Origin: CAYQCE01 sp964415885
Lineage (GTDB): Bacteria; Zixibacteria; MSB-5A5; JAABVY01; JAHJOQ01
Direction: 5' to 3'
DNA length: 64,000 nt
NCBI GenBank assembly: GCA_964415885.1
Contig: CAYQCE010000006.1
Coordinates: forward strand, 28,932 to 92,931
Of this stretch, positions 1 through 9,059 are shown in pieces. A program made the position numbers and the translations under genes. Position 1 is the first letter of the stretch. Each line of letters begins with the position of its first letter. A model generated the notes under the pieces. The model was not told the DNA's origin. It did no database searches and saw only the letters and a list, made by a program, of their open reading frames with translations.

Positions 1-3000
1 CTCGTAGTAGTAGGTAAGCAGCGCGGCGTCCTGACCAGTGAGATCTATGAGCTGAGATATGAGCGTATCACATCCGCCATCCAGAAGCAACGAATACGTT
101 CCGCTCGGTGTATTGTAAGCGTTTGAGGCAATTGCTCCGCCGATGTTCACCATCCACTTGCTCATATCGAGCGTGGCTGTCGGGAACTGCTCCTCCCACG
201 GCACTGACGCCGGGAAGCCGGCAGAGATCGCGCAGATGAAGGCTCCGCCGGAGATACTCGGATCGCCGTTCGAACGAGCCATCACCATTATAGTATCTTC
301 GGAATTGAGCGGCGTAGCAGCCGGAATCTCGACCTTCGCGATTATCATCGCGGAATCGAGCGGCTCTATTATGCCTGTGGATGTGATCTGGCTCGTCGCC
401 GCCTCATCCCAGAAAGTGACGTTCCACTGCGCCAGAGAATCATACAGAGAGAACTGATCGGAATAGAGACCCTTATTCTTCACAAAGAGCGTGAACGTGG
501 CCTCACCTTCGGCAGGACCATACTGCTCCTGGAACGAAGGCATCACCTGCACCTCGTATGACGGCGGGTGACCGATGTAGATGTCATCCACGAACCAGTC
601 ATCGTAACTGCCCGCAGTACCAGTACTTGAGAAACGGATTCTCATTCCTGCATGCATCGCACCAGCCGGAAGCTGTACGATATTCTCCTCGAACACAGTC
701 ATGTCCGGATCGGCACCCGGATGCGTATCGAGAGTGTGCCAGACTCCGTTGGAGTCGAGATACTCGACATCGAGATCATCGCCGGATTCCGGACTGTCGC
801 CGTCGCCGGTCTGCTGGAAGTAGTACCGCAGTATTACATTGCTCTCATTCCGGAGGTTGATAGCCTCGGATTCGAGAGCATCGCCGCCGCTCGGGTTGCC
901 GTCGAGATTGATCGAGTACGGCGCCGACGGCTCATCGATACCGCTGGTGCTGACTTCGGCACCACCGGCGTCCTCCCACTTGGTCATATCGAGATCGGCG
1001 GTGAGGAACGACTCGGTGAATGGAATCGGCCATGGCTGTCCCGCGGAAACGGATATGATGTCCGCTCCGGCGGCAAATGAGGGATCGCCGACAGATGTCG
1101 TAACGACGCGTATACTGTCGCTCTCACCTTCCCAGCTCGATGGAACCAGTACCTGTACCTGGAAATCGAATGTCTCATCTGCAGACAGCAGATCCGTCTG
1201 CGTTATCTCTGTAGTGCCCGTTGCATCCCAGACTGTCGTTGCCCAGTCCACATCCTCAACGCTGATCGAGTAGGTGTCGTCGAGGACACCGTCATTCGTC
1301 ACCGTCAGAGTATAGGTCAGCGTGTCGCCAACCGGAGCGGTCTGACTCTGATAGCCCGGACCGAGCAGAAGACCGTAATCGATAACCGAGAACGAATAGA
1401 CCTCGGTCGTATCCGCAAGCCCGTTCGTGGTCTTCGCGAAGAAGTAATAGTCGATCTGCGTACCGGGTGACTGAGCCGGAATGGTTCCGTAGAACTCATT
1501 GTCGCCGGCGCCCTCCTGCAGCAGATCGGCCATGTATCCACCGCCGTCTATGCTGTAGTAGAGAAGAAGCGAATCGGTGTCCAGCGCCTCCTCGGTGTAG
1601 ATCATACACTCGGCGGTATAGTCATTTGTGTAATCCTTGGTGTCGGTCAAAGGACTCGGCACGATAACCGCGAGGTCGGATGTCACAACTACGGCTTCCT
1701 CGACCGTCGCAAGGTTGTAGCCGGTGACGGTCAGAGTGATCGACTGACCAATCGGAAGAAGTCCCTCGATCGGTATTGACGCGGTGCCATCCGGACCGGT
1801 GTAAGCCGAACCAAAGAGTTCGCCGTTATGGTAAAGAGCGCACAGGGCACCTTCCTGGCCGACGACCTCGATATCATACGTGTCCATAGCGAAGAAAACC
1901 GCTCCGCCGTGGTTTACAGTGATCGCCTCGGGAACGTCGGTCCTGACCTGAACCGACGGATCGCCGAAGATATGCCATGTGTTATACATTGACACACCAC
2001 CGGAGCCGTTGATGTCGATCATCTTGCACGAACCGTTGAAACAGAGTCCGCCGTACGTGTTCATCTGTTCCTGAATCAGGAGGTGAACCACCTCGTCCTG
2101 GCCATCCATCGGAGGATTCCAGGACTGGTTGATCGATGACATGTATGCACCGATCGCGCCGGTCGGGCTGGAACCGTTCGTGGCGCGCAACCATGCCTCA
2201 CCGAAACATGTGTAACCGTCGAACTGACCGTTAACGCATGCCACACTGATGATGAACGGCAGCATATTATCATTCACGAGGGCGTTCACATTACTGTTCG
2301 AGAAGCCGGAGGAACTCCAGGCGGTAGTCGAACCGTGTCCCGTGTAGTTTATGATACTGCGACCGTCATTGAGAGCGGCAGCAACCGCCGCAGAGCTCGC
2401 GGTCGGATCGTATATCTGGTCGACATACGTGTAAGTGTAAGAGAACAGCGAATCCCGAATGTAATCGAGGTGCTCATCGTCGTACTCACCGCCGTTGTGT
2501 CCCGGACCCTGATTGGACCCGACGCCGGTGCCCTTGTGGAACCAGCTTCCAGCGAGAGGATTCTTCTCGTACGTGATCGTACGGTCTACCTGCGTTGTCA
2601 CCTGGGTGCCGTTCTCCGCGGAGAAACGCCCGACGAAAAGATCCGGGTAGTTATCGGTCGTCATAAGAGCGTATGACGGGTCAGATGATCCACCGGAGGC
2701 GTATGGTGTCGCTACCTGTGCGGCGTCTCCAACCAGAAGGACATAGCCGAGATCAGAAGTGTTATAGATGTTCTGAATGTACGACTTGATTGCGGTAGAA
2801 TTGTTGCCGATATCAGATACGTTTACCAACGTGGTCGGAAGACCCTTCTGGTTCTTCCAGTTCACGAACGGAATCATCTCATCCATGAAATCAGCGTAGC
2901 AGATTACGAGGAGATCGCCCTCTTCCTGCACGGGCGTGTACTTGCCCTGGACGAAATCATAGTTGATGAAACGACTCTCGTAGAGGTTATCGAATTCCGG

Positions 3001-3639
3001 TAGCAGCGTGAAATCGCTCTGCCGGTTCTGGAACACGTTGATCTCGCCTGCACCGGCAGCGACAACTTCAACGGTTACCGAAGTATAGACGCGGAGCATG
3101 TTCTCGTCAGGCTTAACCTGGAACGGAAGGATCTCCACGACCGCGCCACGGTAGTCCCTCAGGATATAGGGACTTCCCAGTGAAACTGTGTTGGTCGGAT
3201 AGAACTCGTTCGAGCTGTAGACGGGACCGAACGCGTAGGGAACGTCCTCGGGATTCACTGTTCTGAGCAGATTACCCTTGGACGGCACCACCGGAGTATT
3301 CGCTATGTCGACAAAATCCGTCGACAGAACGCGAATGTCCATCTTGGCGTTGTCGGGAATGATGATACTCCGGCATATTTTCGGAAGCTCGGGTTCGGAC
3401 TCGTTAAGAAGGATTCCCTCTCTATTGAGGGCAATTCTGTAGTAAGTCTGGCCGTTGATATCCACGGCTTCTTTCTCGAAACCCCCAACTTCGAATCGAA
3501 TGACAGTCCGAATGTCGTTCGACTCTTCAACCGTTACTACGACGTCTTCTCCAAAGGCCCTGAGGTCGACATGCTCTCCATATGTCAACGCAGAAAGCGC
3601 AAGAAGAAGAACGACAGACAGAAGCACTCTCCTATGCAT
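1..3639 (-). CDS. Gingipain-like C25 family cysteine peptidase, 3' end beyond the window
   Basis: The reading frame is open from an ATG at 3639 to the left edge (1213 codons, no stop), so the C-terminus is missing. It starts with a signal peptide (hydrophobic residues about 4-20). A propeptide-like region follows, then a caspase-fold catalytic domain with the C25 dyad: His435 in NYTGHGS and Cys468 in SVACVNG. After about residue 560 come beta-sandwich and FN3/CARDB-like repeats (two segments related to PxTESFLTADLDMTKW), which suits a large secreted protease with surface-binding modules. AGGAG lies just upstream of the ATG. The likely role is extracellular protein breakdown; whether it ends in a type IX sorting domain cannot be seen. 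A serpin gene on the same strand lies 470 bases upstream. Confidence 0.93.
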   Translation of the reverse strand, partial: MHRRVLLSVVLLLALSALTYGEHVDLRAFGEDVVVTVEESNDIRTVIRFEVGGFEKEAVDINGQTYYRIALNREGILLNESEPELPKICRSIIIPDNAKMDIRVLSTDFVDIANTPVVPSKGNLLRTVNPEDVPYAFGPVYSSNEFYPTNTVSLGSPYILRDYRGAVVEILPFQVKPDENMLRVYTSVTVEVVAAGAGEINVFQNRQSDFTLLPEFDNLYESRFINYDFVQGKYTPVQEEGDLLVICYADFMDEMIPFVNWKNQKGLPTTLVNVSDIGNNSTAIKSYIQNIYNTSDLGYVLLVGDAAQVATPYASGGSSDPSYALMTTDNYPDLFVGRFSAENGTQVTTQVDRTITYEKNPLAGSWFHKGTGVGSNQGPGHNGGEYDDEHLDYIRDSLFSYTYTYVDQIYDPTASSAAVAAALNDGRSIINYTGHGSTTAWSSSGFSNSNVNALVNDNMLPFIISVACVNGQFDGYTCFGEAWLRATNGSSPTGAIGAYMSSINQSWNPPMDGQDEVVHLLIQEQMNTYGGLCFNGSCKMIDINGSGGVSMYNTWHIFGDPSVQVRTDVPEAITVNHGGAVFFAMDTYDIEVVGQEGALCALYHNGELFGSAYTGPDGTASIPIEGLLPIGQSITLTVTGYNLATVEEAVVVTSDLAVIVPSPLTDTKDYTNDYTAECMIYTEEALDTDSLLLYYSIDGGGYMADLLQEGAGDNEFYGTIPAQSPGTQIDYYFFAKTTNGLADTTEVYSFSVIDYGLLLGPGYQSQTAPVGDTLTYTLTVTNDGVLDDTYSISVEDVDWATTVWDATGTTEITQTDLLSADETFDFQVQVLVPSSWEGESDSIRVVTTSVGDPSFAAGADIISVSAGQPWPIPFTESFLTADLDMTKWEDAGGAEVSTSGIDEPSAPYSINLDGNPSGGDALESEAINLRNESNVILRYYFQQTGDGDSPESGDDLDVEYLDSNGVWHTLDTHPGADPDMTVFEENIVQLPAGAMHAGMRIRFSSTGTAGSYDDWFVDDIYIGHPPSYEVQVMPSFQEQYGPAEGEATFTLFVKNKGLYSDQFSLYDSLAQWNVTFWDEAATSQITSTGIIEPLDSAMIIAKVEIPAATPLNSEDTIMVMARSNGDPSISGGAFICAISAGFPASVPWEEQFPTATLDMSKWMVNIGGAIASNAYNTPSGTYSLLLDGGCDTLISQLIDLTGQDAALLTYYYE

Positions 3640-4110
3640 GACGCTCCTCTCGTAAATGGATTGAGTGATTTGAAGTACTTGTAATTTTTATTTTTCCCGT
3701 AATGAGAACAAAACAGTAGAATACCAGGCCCGTATATACTTCCCGTAATATAATATCATCCATCAATTTGGCAAGGTAAAACATGAGTGCGAGAGTCGAT
3801 GCAAACACGCGGGTGTGGGTGTAGCCTGGTGCCACAAATCCTCCGATGACATGCGCAAAACCGGCGAGACCGCGTCCCGGTCGAATCCTATTCGACAACT
3901 GAAAAGGCACGAAAGCGCAGCCCGCCTCTAAGACATTGCAAAGCATTAGCTTACGAAGCAGGGCGGGATTACGTCGCTCCGCCGGTACACATTGTCTTAT
4001 AGAAGACTACGAAGTATACCATACACTCTATTTGCAGCAAGAAGAACGAGGCCGATCCATTTTTGTGAATCGGCCTCGTAAATCATCGAGATCTGAATTG
4101 AACGGATAAC
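3640..4110. other. Intergenic region between the C25 protease and serpin genes
   Basis: No convincing gene. The minus-strand frame open from 3946 overlaps the C25 start and has no ribosome site or recognisable family. The stretch holds the serpin terminator hairpin (4046-4079) and, towards 3640-3760, AT-rich sequence that probably includes the C25 promoter; I could not single out a convincing -35/-10 pair. Confidence 0.5.
4046..4079 (-). terminator. Hairpin terminator downstream of serpin
   Basis: Perfect 11-bp inverted repeat ACGAGGCCGAT / ATCGGCCTCGT with a 12-nt loop, 32 bases past the serpin stop codon. On the minus strand it is followed by a T-rich run (GTTCTTCTT), consistent with an intrinsic terminator. 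Confidence 0.7.
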
Positions 4111-5334
4111 TCAGAAAACGGGTTCCTCGACTTTCCCGATAAAGAGGATTGAGTTCGAATTTGATTCCCAGATCGCGAACAGGAAGGGATGATCGGCAAT
4201 GAAGATCGAATGCGGGCTCGAAGTTATCCCCATCTCCACCGATGTTACTGCGGCGGCCTCGGTGCCTTCCTCGTCGATGCGCACGAACGACTTATGTTTG
4301 ACATCCGTTATCGCGAGACCCGTAGTATCGCTCATGCCTCTGAAATTCGCTAACGGCGTGAAGGCTATCCCCATACCCATTGAGGCGAGAATCTGATTCA
4401 GGCTCTTCTCATACTCAAATTTGAGTTTCGGAAAACCGAGAGTGATCTCCTCTTCCGCAAACGAGCTCATCAGGTTGTCCCACATCAAATCATCGAGAGT
4501 AGCCGCAAGTTCTGTGGGCGAGTCCTGCTTTGGCAGGATTGCAATGAGGTTATAGTGCTTATAGCCGTATGGCAGTTTCACAGCCTTCAGTGCATCATTC
4601 TCGAAATACTGCACATCCACCTTGTGCTTCGACATCATCTGGCACTGGATCGTGGAACCGTCGGAGAGATGGAATAGACCGTTGTGAGTATTCTCAGGAT
4701 CGAACGGTTCGGTCCAGAGAGCGTTGAAATAGACCGCGTTAATGAGGTACATCACAGCATAATCCGGGATCCGGTTAAGTATCGAGGTTATCTTCCCGTG
4801 AGTTTTCTCATCGACCCAGGAGTTGATTACGCCAGGAGCTTTGGGATCAGTGAAATCGAGTTTCTGTACCTCGGCATCATAGTACTCCCGAAGTCTCCCG
4901 AGAAACTCGTCCTTGACATCAAAATCGTCTCGGGGCCACACGGAGTTCGCGATCTCCAAAGTTACCGACGGATCGATTGTCATCAGGAATTCAGCAAGCG
5001 TCTCGTAGTTACGATTGATCTCTTCGTCGGTCAATCCCGCAAGCTCGAGTGTCTGGACGAGTGCCTCGCGCGTTTCACCCTGGGCGCCGTTCAGCACCAT
5101 TCCAAATGCAGTCGAAACAGACAGGGGTGAGATAAACACATTTGCATTCCGGTCATCCCGACAGATCGCATCGAACAGCTTGAAACCGAATGCGTTGCCG
5201 CTCTCGGAGAGAGTCATCTCGGCCTGAGTCAGAGCGCGTACCGACGGTACAGGATCAATCGGTGATTCCGATTCACCAGAGCATGCTACCAAAAGCAGCA
5301 TAGTTGTTAGTATGGCACAGATTGAACGTGACAT
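4111..5334 (-). CDS. Serpin family serine protease inhibitor, predicted lipoprotein
   Basis: Full-length serpin fold (about 407 aa). The hinge EEGTEAAAVTSVEM near residue 355 keeps the small residues needed for loop insertion, so it should be an inhibitory serpin. By length comparison with antitrypsin the P1 position falls around I-T-S of GITSS, not at a basic residue, which argues against trypsin-like targets. The N-terminus has a lipobox (LLVAC, Cys about residue 18), so the inhibitor is probably tethered to a membrane facing outwards. ATGs at 5337 and 5334 are adjacent; the second is better spaced from GGGAGG. Next to a secreted C25 protease it may protect the cell from its own or foreign proteases (inference; C25 enzymes are cysteine proteases). 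Confidence 0.93.
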   Translation of the reverse strand: MSRSICAILTTMLLLVACSGESESPIDPVPSVRALTQAEMTLSESGNAFGFKLFDAICRDDRNANVFISPLSVSTAFGMVLNGAQGETREALVQTLELAGLTDEEINRNYETLAEFLMTIDPSVTLEIANSVWPRDDFDVKDEFLGRLREYYDAEVQKLDFTDPKAPGVINSWVDEKTHGKITSILNRIPDYAVMYLINAVYFNALWTEPFDPENTHNGLFHLSDGSTIQCQMMSKHKVDVQYFENDALKAVKLPYGYKHYNLIAILPKQDSPTELAATLDDLMWDNLMSSFAEEEITLGFPKLKFEYEKSLNQILASMGMGIAFTPLANFRGMSDTTGLAITDVKHKSFVRIDEEGTEAAAVTSVEMGITSSPHSIFIADHPFLFAIWESNSNSILFIGKVEEPVF

Positions 5335-5478
5335 CATATCCTCCCTTGTTTTTTGCCTTGCCGCGAAATAGGAACTGTAAAAGGGACGAGCCTGTCCCCG
5401 TTCTGTTGAATTCCAATCACAATCAAGAGATGCCGCTCATCAACTGATTCATAGTCAAGTCTCAAAGAAATACGAAGG

Positions 5479-5865
5479 TCAAATTTTGCCGATCTCTTCC
5501 ACGGTCCAGTCATCTCCGACCCAGACCCCGTAGATATCGGCCTTGAGATGCCATGACCGGACCTCCTCCATCGCCTTTCTGACATGCTCGAGGTGCATCT
5601 CCTTGTCGCCCGGATTGCCCGCGCAGTCGTGGTGCCCGACGATCACGATTGCCTTGGATCCGTGCTTCTCGACTGAAATAAGGACTCTCGTTTTGATCGA
5701 GTCGATCAGTTGAGGCTCGCCTCTGGCGATTATGCCATCCGGGCCCGGCTCGGTGACCGAGTCGACATAGTCGACACCGAATCTCTCTTTCATCCACTCA
5801 ATTACGGGAAGCTGTGTACGGCCATCCATGCAGTTGATGGCTGTCGCGAAAGTGCCTTGTGCCAT
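5479..5865 (-). CDS. Small beta-carbonic-anhydrase-like protein
   Basis: 128 aa, shorter than a canonical beta-carbonic anhydrase (about 200 aa). It keeps the zinc-site motifs: Cys12-x-Asp14-Gly-Arg16 (CMDGR) and His78-x-x-Cys81 (HHDC). The serine of the usual CxDSR is replaced by glycine, as in some compact family members. It may hydrate CO2 or carry out another zinc-dependent reaction; activity is not certain. AAAGGA lies 8 nt before the ATG. It is transcribed in the same direction as the serpin, 141 bases away, so operon membership is unclear. Confidence 0.8.
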   Translation of the reverse strand: MAQGTFATAINCMDGRTQLPVIEWMKERFGVDYVDSVTEPGPDGIIARGEPQLIDSIKTRVLISVEKHGSKAIVIVGHHDCAGNPGDKEMHLEHVRKAMEEVRSWHLKADIYGVWVGDDWTVEEIGKI

Positions 5866-5985
5866 TGAAGAAATCCTTTGCGAAGATTATCCTTCCATTT
5901 GACACAATAACGCAATTGCGACATGTTAAGGCAAGAACTTAGGCAAGAACTGTAATGATCTGTTCTATTATGAGGAAAGAGGTCT

Positions 5986-6270
5986 TCAGGATTTCTTCTT
6001 GGACTTATCGATCATTTTCTTCATCGCGCCTGTCTTGTCCCACTTCTCAGATAGATAGAAGCCGAGCGCTCGGTCGACTATTTCCTGTACGGGCTTGTCC
6101 TCGAAGTGAGCTATGACCTTCAGCTTGCCAAGGTACTCTTCGCGAATCCAGACAGCTTTGCGCTGCCATGTTTTCCCGGCCTTGTCGATGCGGACGTCCT
6201 TGACATACACTGACTTCTCGGATTTGGGGTCTTCCTTCGAATTGCCTTTGACCTTATCGATTATACCCAT
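5986..6270 (-). CDS. Small basic protein with possible ribbon-helix-helix segment
   Basis: 94 aa and lysine-rich at both ends. The centre (about residues 37-75: a WQRKAVWI strand, then two helices around EEYLGKLKVIAHFEDKPVQEIVDRALGFYL) has the strand-helix-helix look of CopG/Arc-type DNA-binding proteins. The start is well supported by GAGGAGG 6 nt upstream. No toxin partner is adjacent, so it is more likely a stand-alone regulator or nucleoid-associated protein. The family is not recognised with certainty. Confidence 0.65.
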   Translation of the reverse strand: MGIIDKVKGNSKEDPKSEKSVYVKDVRIDKAGKTWQRKAVWIREEYLGKLKVIAHFEDKPVQEIVDRALGFYLSEKWDKTGAMKKMIDKSKKKS

Positions 6271-6437
6271 AAAATCCTCCTCATTTAGACTATCGGCCGT
6301 GATCGGTTCAATCTACACAGGATTGAGCTTAAAACCGTTCTCACCTGAAACATAGTGCCCCAAAACCGTAATCATCTGCATCAGTCTTCCGATAATAGAG
6401 ATGAATTAGATCATGTTACGATTTGGAGGGAGAAACC

Positions 6438-7421
6438 ATGTCAACACCTGCGAAATGCCTTATCCTGTTCACAGCATTCGCGACAATATTCGTCGTCGGT
6501 TGCGGAAGCTCCGATGATCCGACCTCTCCGGGTGGACGAAACTCGGCAAGTTTCCAGAACTACGAGCAGTACATCCGAGAAATCGCGCCGCCGGAGTTCA
6601 CCCAGATTGCCGCATCACCCCGGGCATACGGCGATTGGACCGAAGGGGAATATCCGCTTCTCGCGAAAGTGTTCAGCGAGAACGAACCGATGTCGCTATA
6701 CAGCAATACCGAAACACTCGACAACCTTATCGACGAGCTGAATGAGCATGTGGGCACGGATGAATCCGGCAAGTACGTTAAACTCATTGACACAGACAGC
6801 ACTCTCACCCTCACTGAGTTGACATCGAACCTGCCGATTCCGACGCATCTACAATCGCTGTTCGGAATGTCGTCTGTTAATCTCGATTATCTTGCCGTTC
6901 TGGAATACGAGAAGTTGCCAACATCGGTAAGGAAGATCGGATTCTCTCAGACCGACGAAACCGAGGAATTGCTGCTGTTCTACAAAGCGCCCTATGGCTC
7001 ACAGACCACAACCCACCTGTACTATGCTTTCGTCGACAAGACCATCGACTCGATAGTGATTATCGGAGCAGAGAGCAAGGCCGAGACAGCGTCACCGTCG
7101 AACGTGACGGCAAACTGGAGCTACAGAATCAGCACTGTCAATGAGACGGATTTCGATTATATCATGGCATGGGGCGGTATAGAAGCCGATTTCATGGGCA
7201 AGGTCATCGGCGGCGGCAATAAAGACGTCAAATTCGCTTTGCGATACCAGGGCTTTAATCCGTCAACTGCAGCCGAGCCGCATGAGGACATGACACAGAT
7301 GTTCGGGCCAAACTTCTCGGATGAGGGCACACTCACTACCGGCTTTGACTACTTTATCTCCGCGGACCGATTCCTTCAGCGGAGCGATCTTGCATATACT
7401 TTGATTGAAATATCATTCTGA
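6438..7421 (+). CDS. Predicted lipoprotein of unknown function
   Basis: 327 aa. A lipobox (FVVGC, Cys about residue 22) is followed by a serine-rich linker, so it should be an outer-face lipoprotein. No catalytic motif recognised; the body is mixed alpha/beta with many acidic and aromatic residues. A TTG at 6423 extends the frame by five codons, but it lies inside the GGAGGG that serves as ribosome site for the ATG at 6438, so 6438 is the start. It converges with the glycosylase gene over a shared terminator. Confidence 0.85.
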   Translation: MSTPAKCLILFTAFATIFVVGCGSSDDPTSPGGRNSASFQNYEQYIREIAPPEFTQIAASPRAYGDWTEGEYPLLAKVFSENEPMSLYSNTETLDNLIDELNEHVGTDESGKYVKLIDTDSTLTLTELTSNLPIPTHLQSLFGMSSVNLDYLAVLEYEKLPTSVRKIGFSQTDETEELLLFYKAPYGSQTTTHLYYAFVDKTIDSIVIIGAESKAETASPSNVTANWSYRISTVNETDFDYIMAWGGIEADFMGKVIGGGNKDVKFALRYQGFNPSTAAEPHEDMTQMFGPNFSDEGTLTTGFDYFISADRFLQRSDLAYTLIEISF

Positions 7422-7440
7422 TCAGGTCTTTTCGCCTGTC

Positions 7441-7468
7441 AAACGCGCGGTCGATCGGCCGCGCGTTT
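7441..7468. terminator. Bidirectional terminator between lipoprotein and tag
   Basis: Perfect 10-bp stem AAACGCGCGG / CCGCGCGTTT with an 8-nt loop between two convergent genes. T-runs follow on the plus strand, and the A-run of the other arm serves the minus strand. It ends one base before the stop codon of the glycosylase gene. Confidence 0.85.
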
Positions 7469-7469
7469 T

Positions 7470-8057
7470 CTATTTGGCGAGCTTTTCGATCTCGGGATAG
7501 CGGAAGCAGTCTACGAGATGGTCGTTCACCATCCCGGCCGCCTGCATGAAGGCATAACAGATCGTCGATCCCACGAACTTGAATCCACGCTTCTTTAAGT
7601 CCCTACTCATTGCATCCGACTCATCAGATGTCGCCGGGATTTGATCGAGTGTTTTGAAACCGTGGTGAATCGTACCGCCTCCTGTGAATTGCCAGATGTA
7701 TCTATCGAATGATCCGTACTCATTCCGAATCGCAATGAAGTTTTTCGCGTTCGCGATTGTTGCGCCTATCTTCTGGCGATTGCGGATTATGCCGGCATCC
7801 TGCAGCAGCCTGTCAACCTTGGGTTGCTTGTACTTTGCGATCTTCTCAAAGTCGAAATCATCGAGCGCCTTGCGGAAGTTCTCGCGCTTGTGAAGCACCG
7901 TTCTCCAGGAGAGTCCCGCCTGGAAGGCGTCGAGCACCATGTACTCGAACAACTTGCGGTCGTCGTGCACCGGCACACCCCATTCGCGATCGTGATATTC
8001 GATCATGAGATGGTCATCGGCCGGCCATGGGCACCGCGATTCTTCCCTAACTGACAC
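7470..8057 (-). CDS. tag: DNA-3-methyladenine glycosylase I
   Basis: About 195 aa, close to E. coli Tag. Family signatures include RCPWP, YHDREWGVP, QAGLSWRTVL and NDHLVDCF near the C-terminus. The four zinc ligands expected for Tag (Cys of RCPW, His of YHDREWG, and the His and Cys of DHLVDC) are all present. It removes 3-methyladenine from alkylated DNA in base excision repair. A GTG at 8072 opens the frame, but the GTG at 8057 sits 6 nt after AAAGGA and gives a more typical N-terminus. Confidence 0.95.
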   Translation of the reverse strand: MSVREESRCPWPADDHLMIEYHDREWGVPVHDDRKLFEYMVLDAFQAGLSWRTVLHKRENFRKALDDFDFEKIAKYKQPKVDRLLQDAGIIRNRQKIGATIANAKNFIAIRNEYGSFDRYIWQFTGGGTIHHGFKTLDQIPATSDESDAMSRDLKKRGFKFVGSTICYAFMQAAGMVNDHLVDCFRYPEIEKLAK

Positions 8058-8105
8058 TGTAAGTCCTTTCACTATCGACTTTCACGCAGTCACACCGAAA
8101 TACCA

Positions 8106-8873
8106 TCACTCCTCATCGGGTTTGACCCCGTACCATATCTGCCTCGGAACCATCGGTGTCAGAGTCGCGCCGTCATAATCGCCGAGGATACCGACCGTAG
8201 TGAGGCCGGAGCGCTTAACGAGATGTCCGAATCTCTCCGGCGGATAAAGCCGAACTCGCTCGGTATAGTCACGCTTGCCTGCGGGATCATCAACCGTGAT
8301 CTTCTTCACCACACAATCACGAACGAGCTTGCGGGTTTCAGTTACATGCGCCGGACCATTGGGCCCCTTCAGTTCGCGCTCAGAGCGTGGCACCAGGTGC
8401 GCCTCCAGATGGGCCGGATTCGGAATATCGATCCACCACCATCCGCCGGTCCGGAGAACACGCTTGACCTCGAGAAGTACCCGAAGGTCCTCGCTAGGAT
8501 TTTCGAAGTACCCGAAGGATGTAAACCACATAGTCACCCCGTCGAATTCCTCATCGAACGGCAGCTCCCGCATGTCGGACTTCACGAGCAGGGCATCGAT
8601 TTCGGCTTCTTTGAGACGGCTCCGTGCCTCCGCCAGAAGCGTTTCGGAGAGATCAACACCGGTCAGTTCCGCGCCAAAATCCGAAAAAGCGAGCATATGT
8701 CTTCCGGCGCCACACGCCAGGTCGAGAATTTTCTGCCCGGACTTAAACGGCAGATGTTTAACCGCGGTCGCGACCTCCTTTTCGGCGGCCTCCTCGGATC
8801 GATGAGAGTAGAGCCAGAGATAGTCGTCCTGAAATGCGCTTTTGTACCACTCATCCGATTTCGCTCTGGCCAT
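8106..8873 (-). CDS. Class I SAM-dependent methyltransferase
   Basis: 255 aa from an ATG preceded by AGGAGG. Motif I ILDLACGAGRHML (about residues 50-62) binds SAM; the acidic GVDLSETLL and SDMRELPFDEEFDGVTMWFTS follow as motifs II and post-II, and there is an R-TGGWWWIDIP motif. The family is the broad Methyltransf_11/25 group and the substrate cannot be told. It has its own promoter-like sequence (8913-8941) and is divergent from the GTPase gene. Confidence 0.88.
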   Translation of the reverse strand: MARAKSDEWYKSAFQDDYLWLYSHRSEEAAEKEVATAVKHLPFKSGQKILDLACGAGRHMLAFSDFGAELTGVDLSETLLAEARSRLKEAEIDALLVKSDMRELPFDEEFDGVTMWFTSFGYFENPSEDLRVLLEVKRVLRTGGWWWIDIPNPAHLEAHLVPRSERELKGPNGPAHVTETRKLVRDCVVKKITVDDPAGKRDYTERVRLYPPERFGHLVKRSGLTTVGILGDYDGATLTPMVPRQIWYGVKPDEE

Positions 8874-8912
8874 CGTTCCTCCTGATAACGATCCGAATCC
8901 TATGTATCCACA

Positions 8913-8941
8913 ATGATACCACACGCCGCGTTCCCCTGCAA
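8913..8941 (-). promoter_or_regulatory. Putative sigma-70-type promoter for the methyltransferase
   Basis: On the minus strand TTGCAG, 17 bases, then TATCAT; the -10 matches five of six consensus positions. It is about 40 nt upstream of the ATG, and a Shine-Dalgarno AGGAGG lies in between. Confidence 0.5.
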
Positions 8942-9023
8942 GGATATTGCCCGAGCGTCATCGTTTCATCAGGTCCGTGCATGTGCAAGAGTGTATCGCA
9001 AGTAAACGATTTGACGGTCGGTC

Positions 9024-9053
9024 TTGACAAAACTCGGTTGGATACAGCATATT
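9024..9053 (+). promoter_or_regulatory. Putative promoter of the DRG-like GTPase gene
   Basis: TTGACA at 9024-9029, an 18-base spacer, then CATATT at 9048-9053. The expected transcription start, about 7 nt later, coincides with the ATG at 9060, suggesting a leaderless mRNA. Confidence 0.5.
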
Positions 9054-9059
9054 TGTGGT

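Noticed and set aside
3632..3946. Minus-strand frame of 104 codons upstream of the C25 protease
   Set aside because: It runs over the C25 ribosome site and start, has no recognisable domain, and lacks its own ribosome site.
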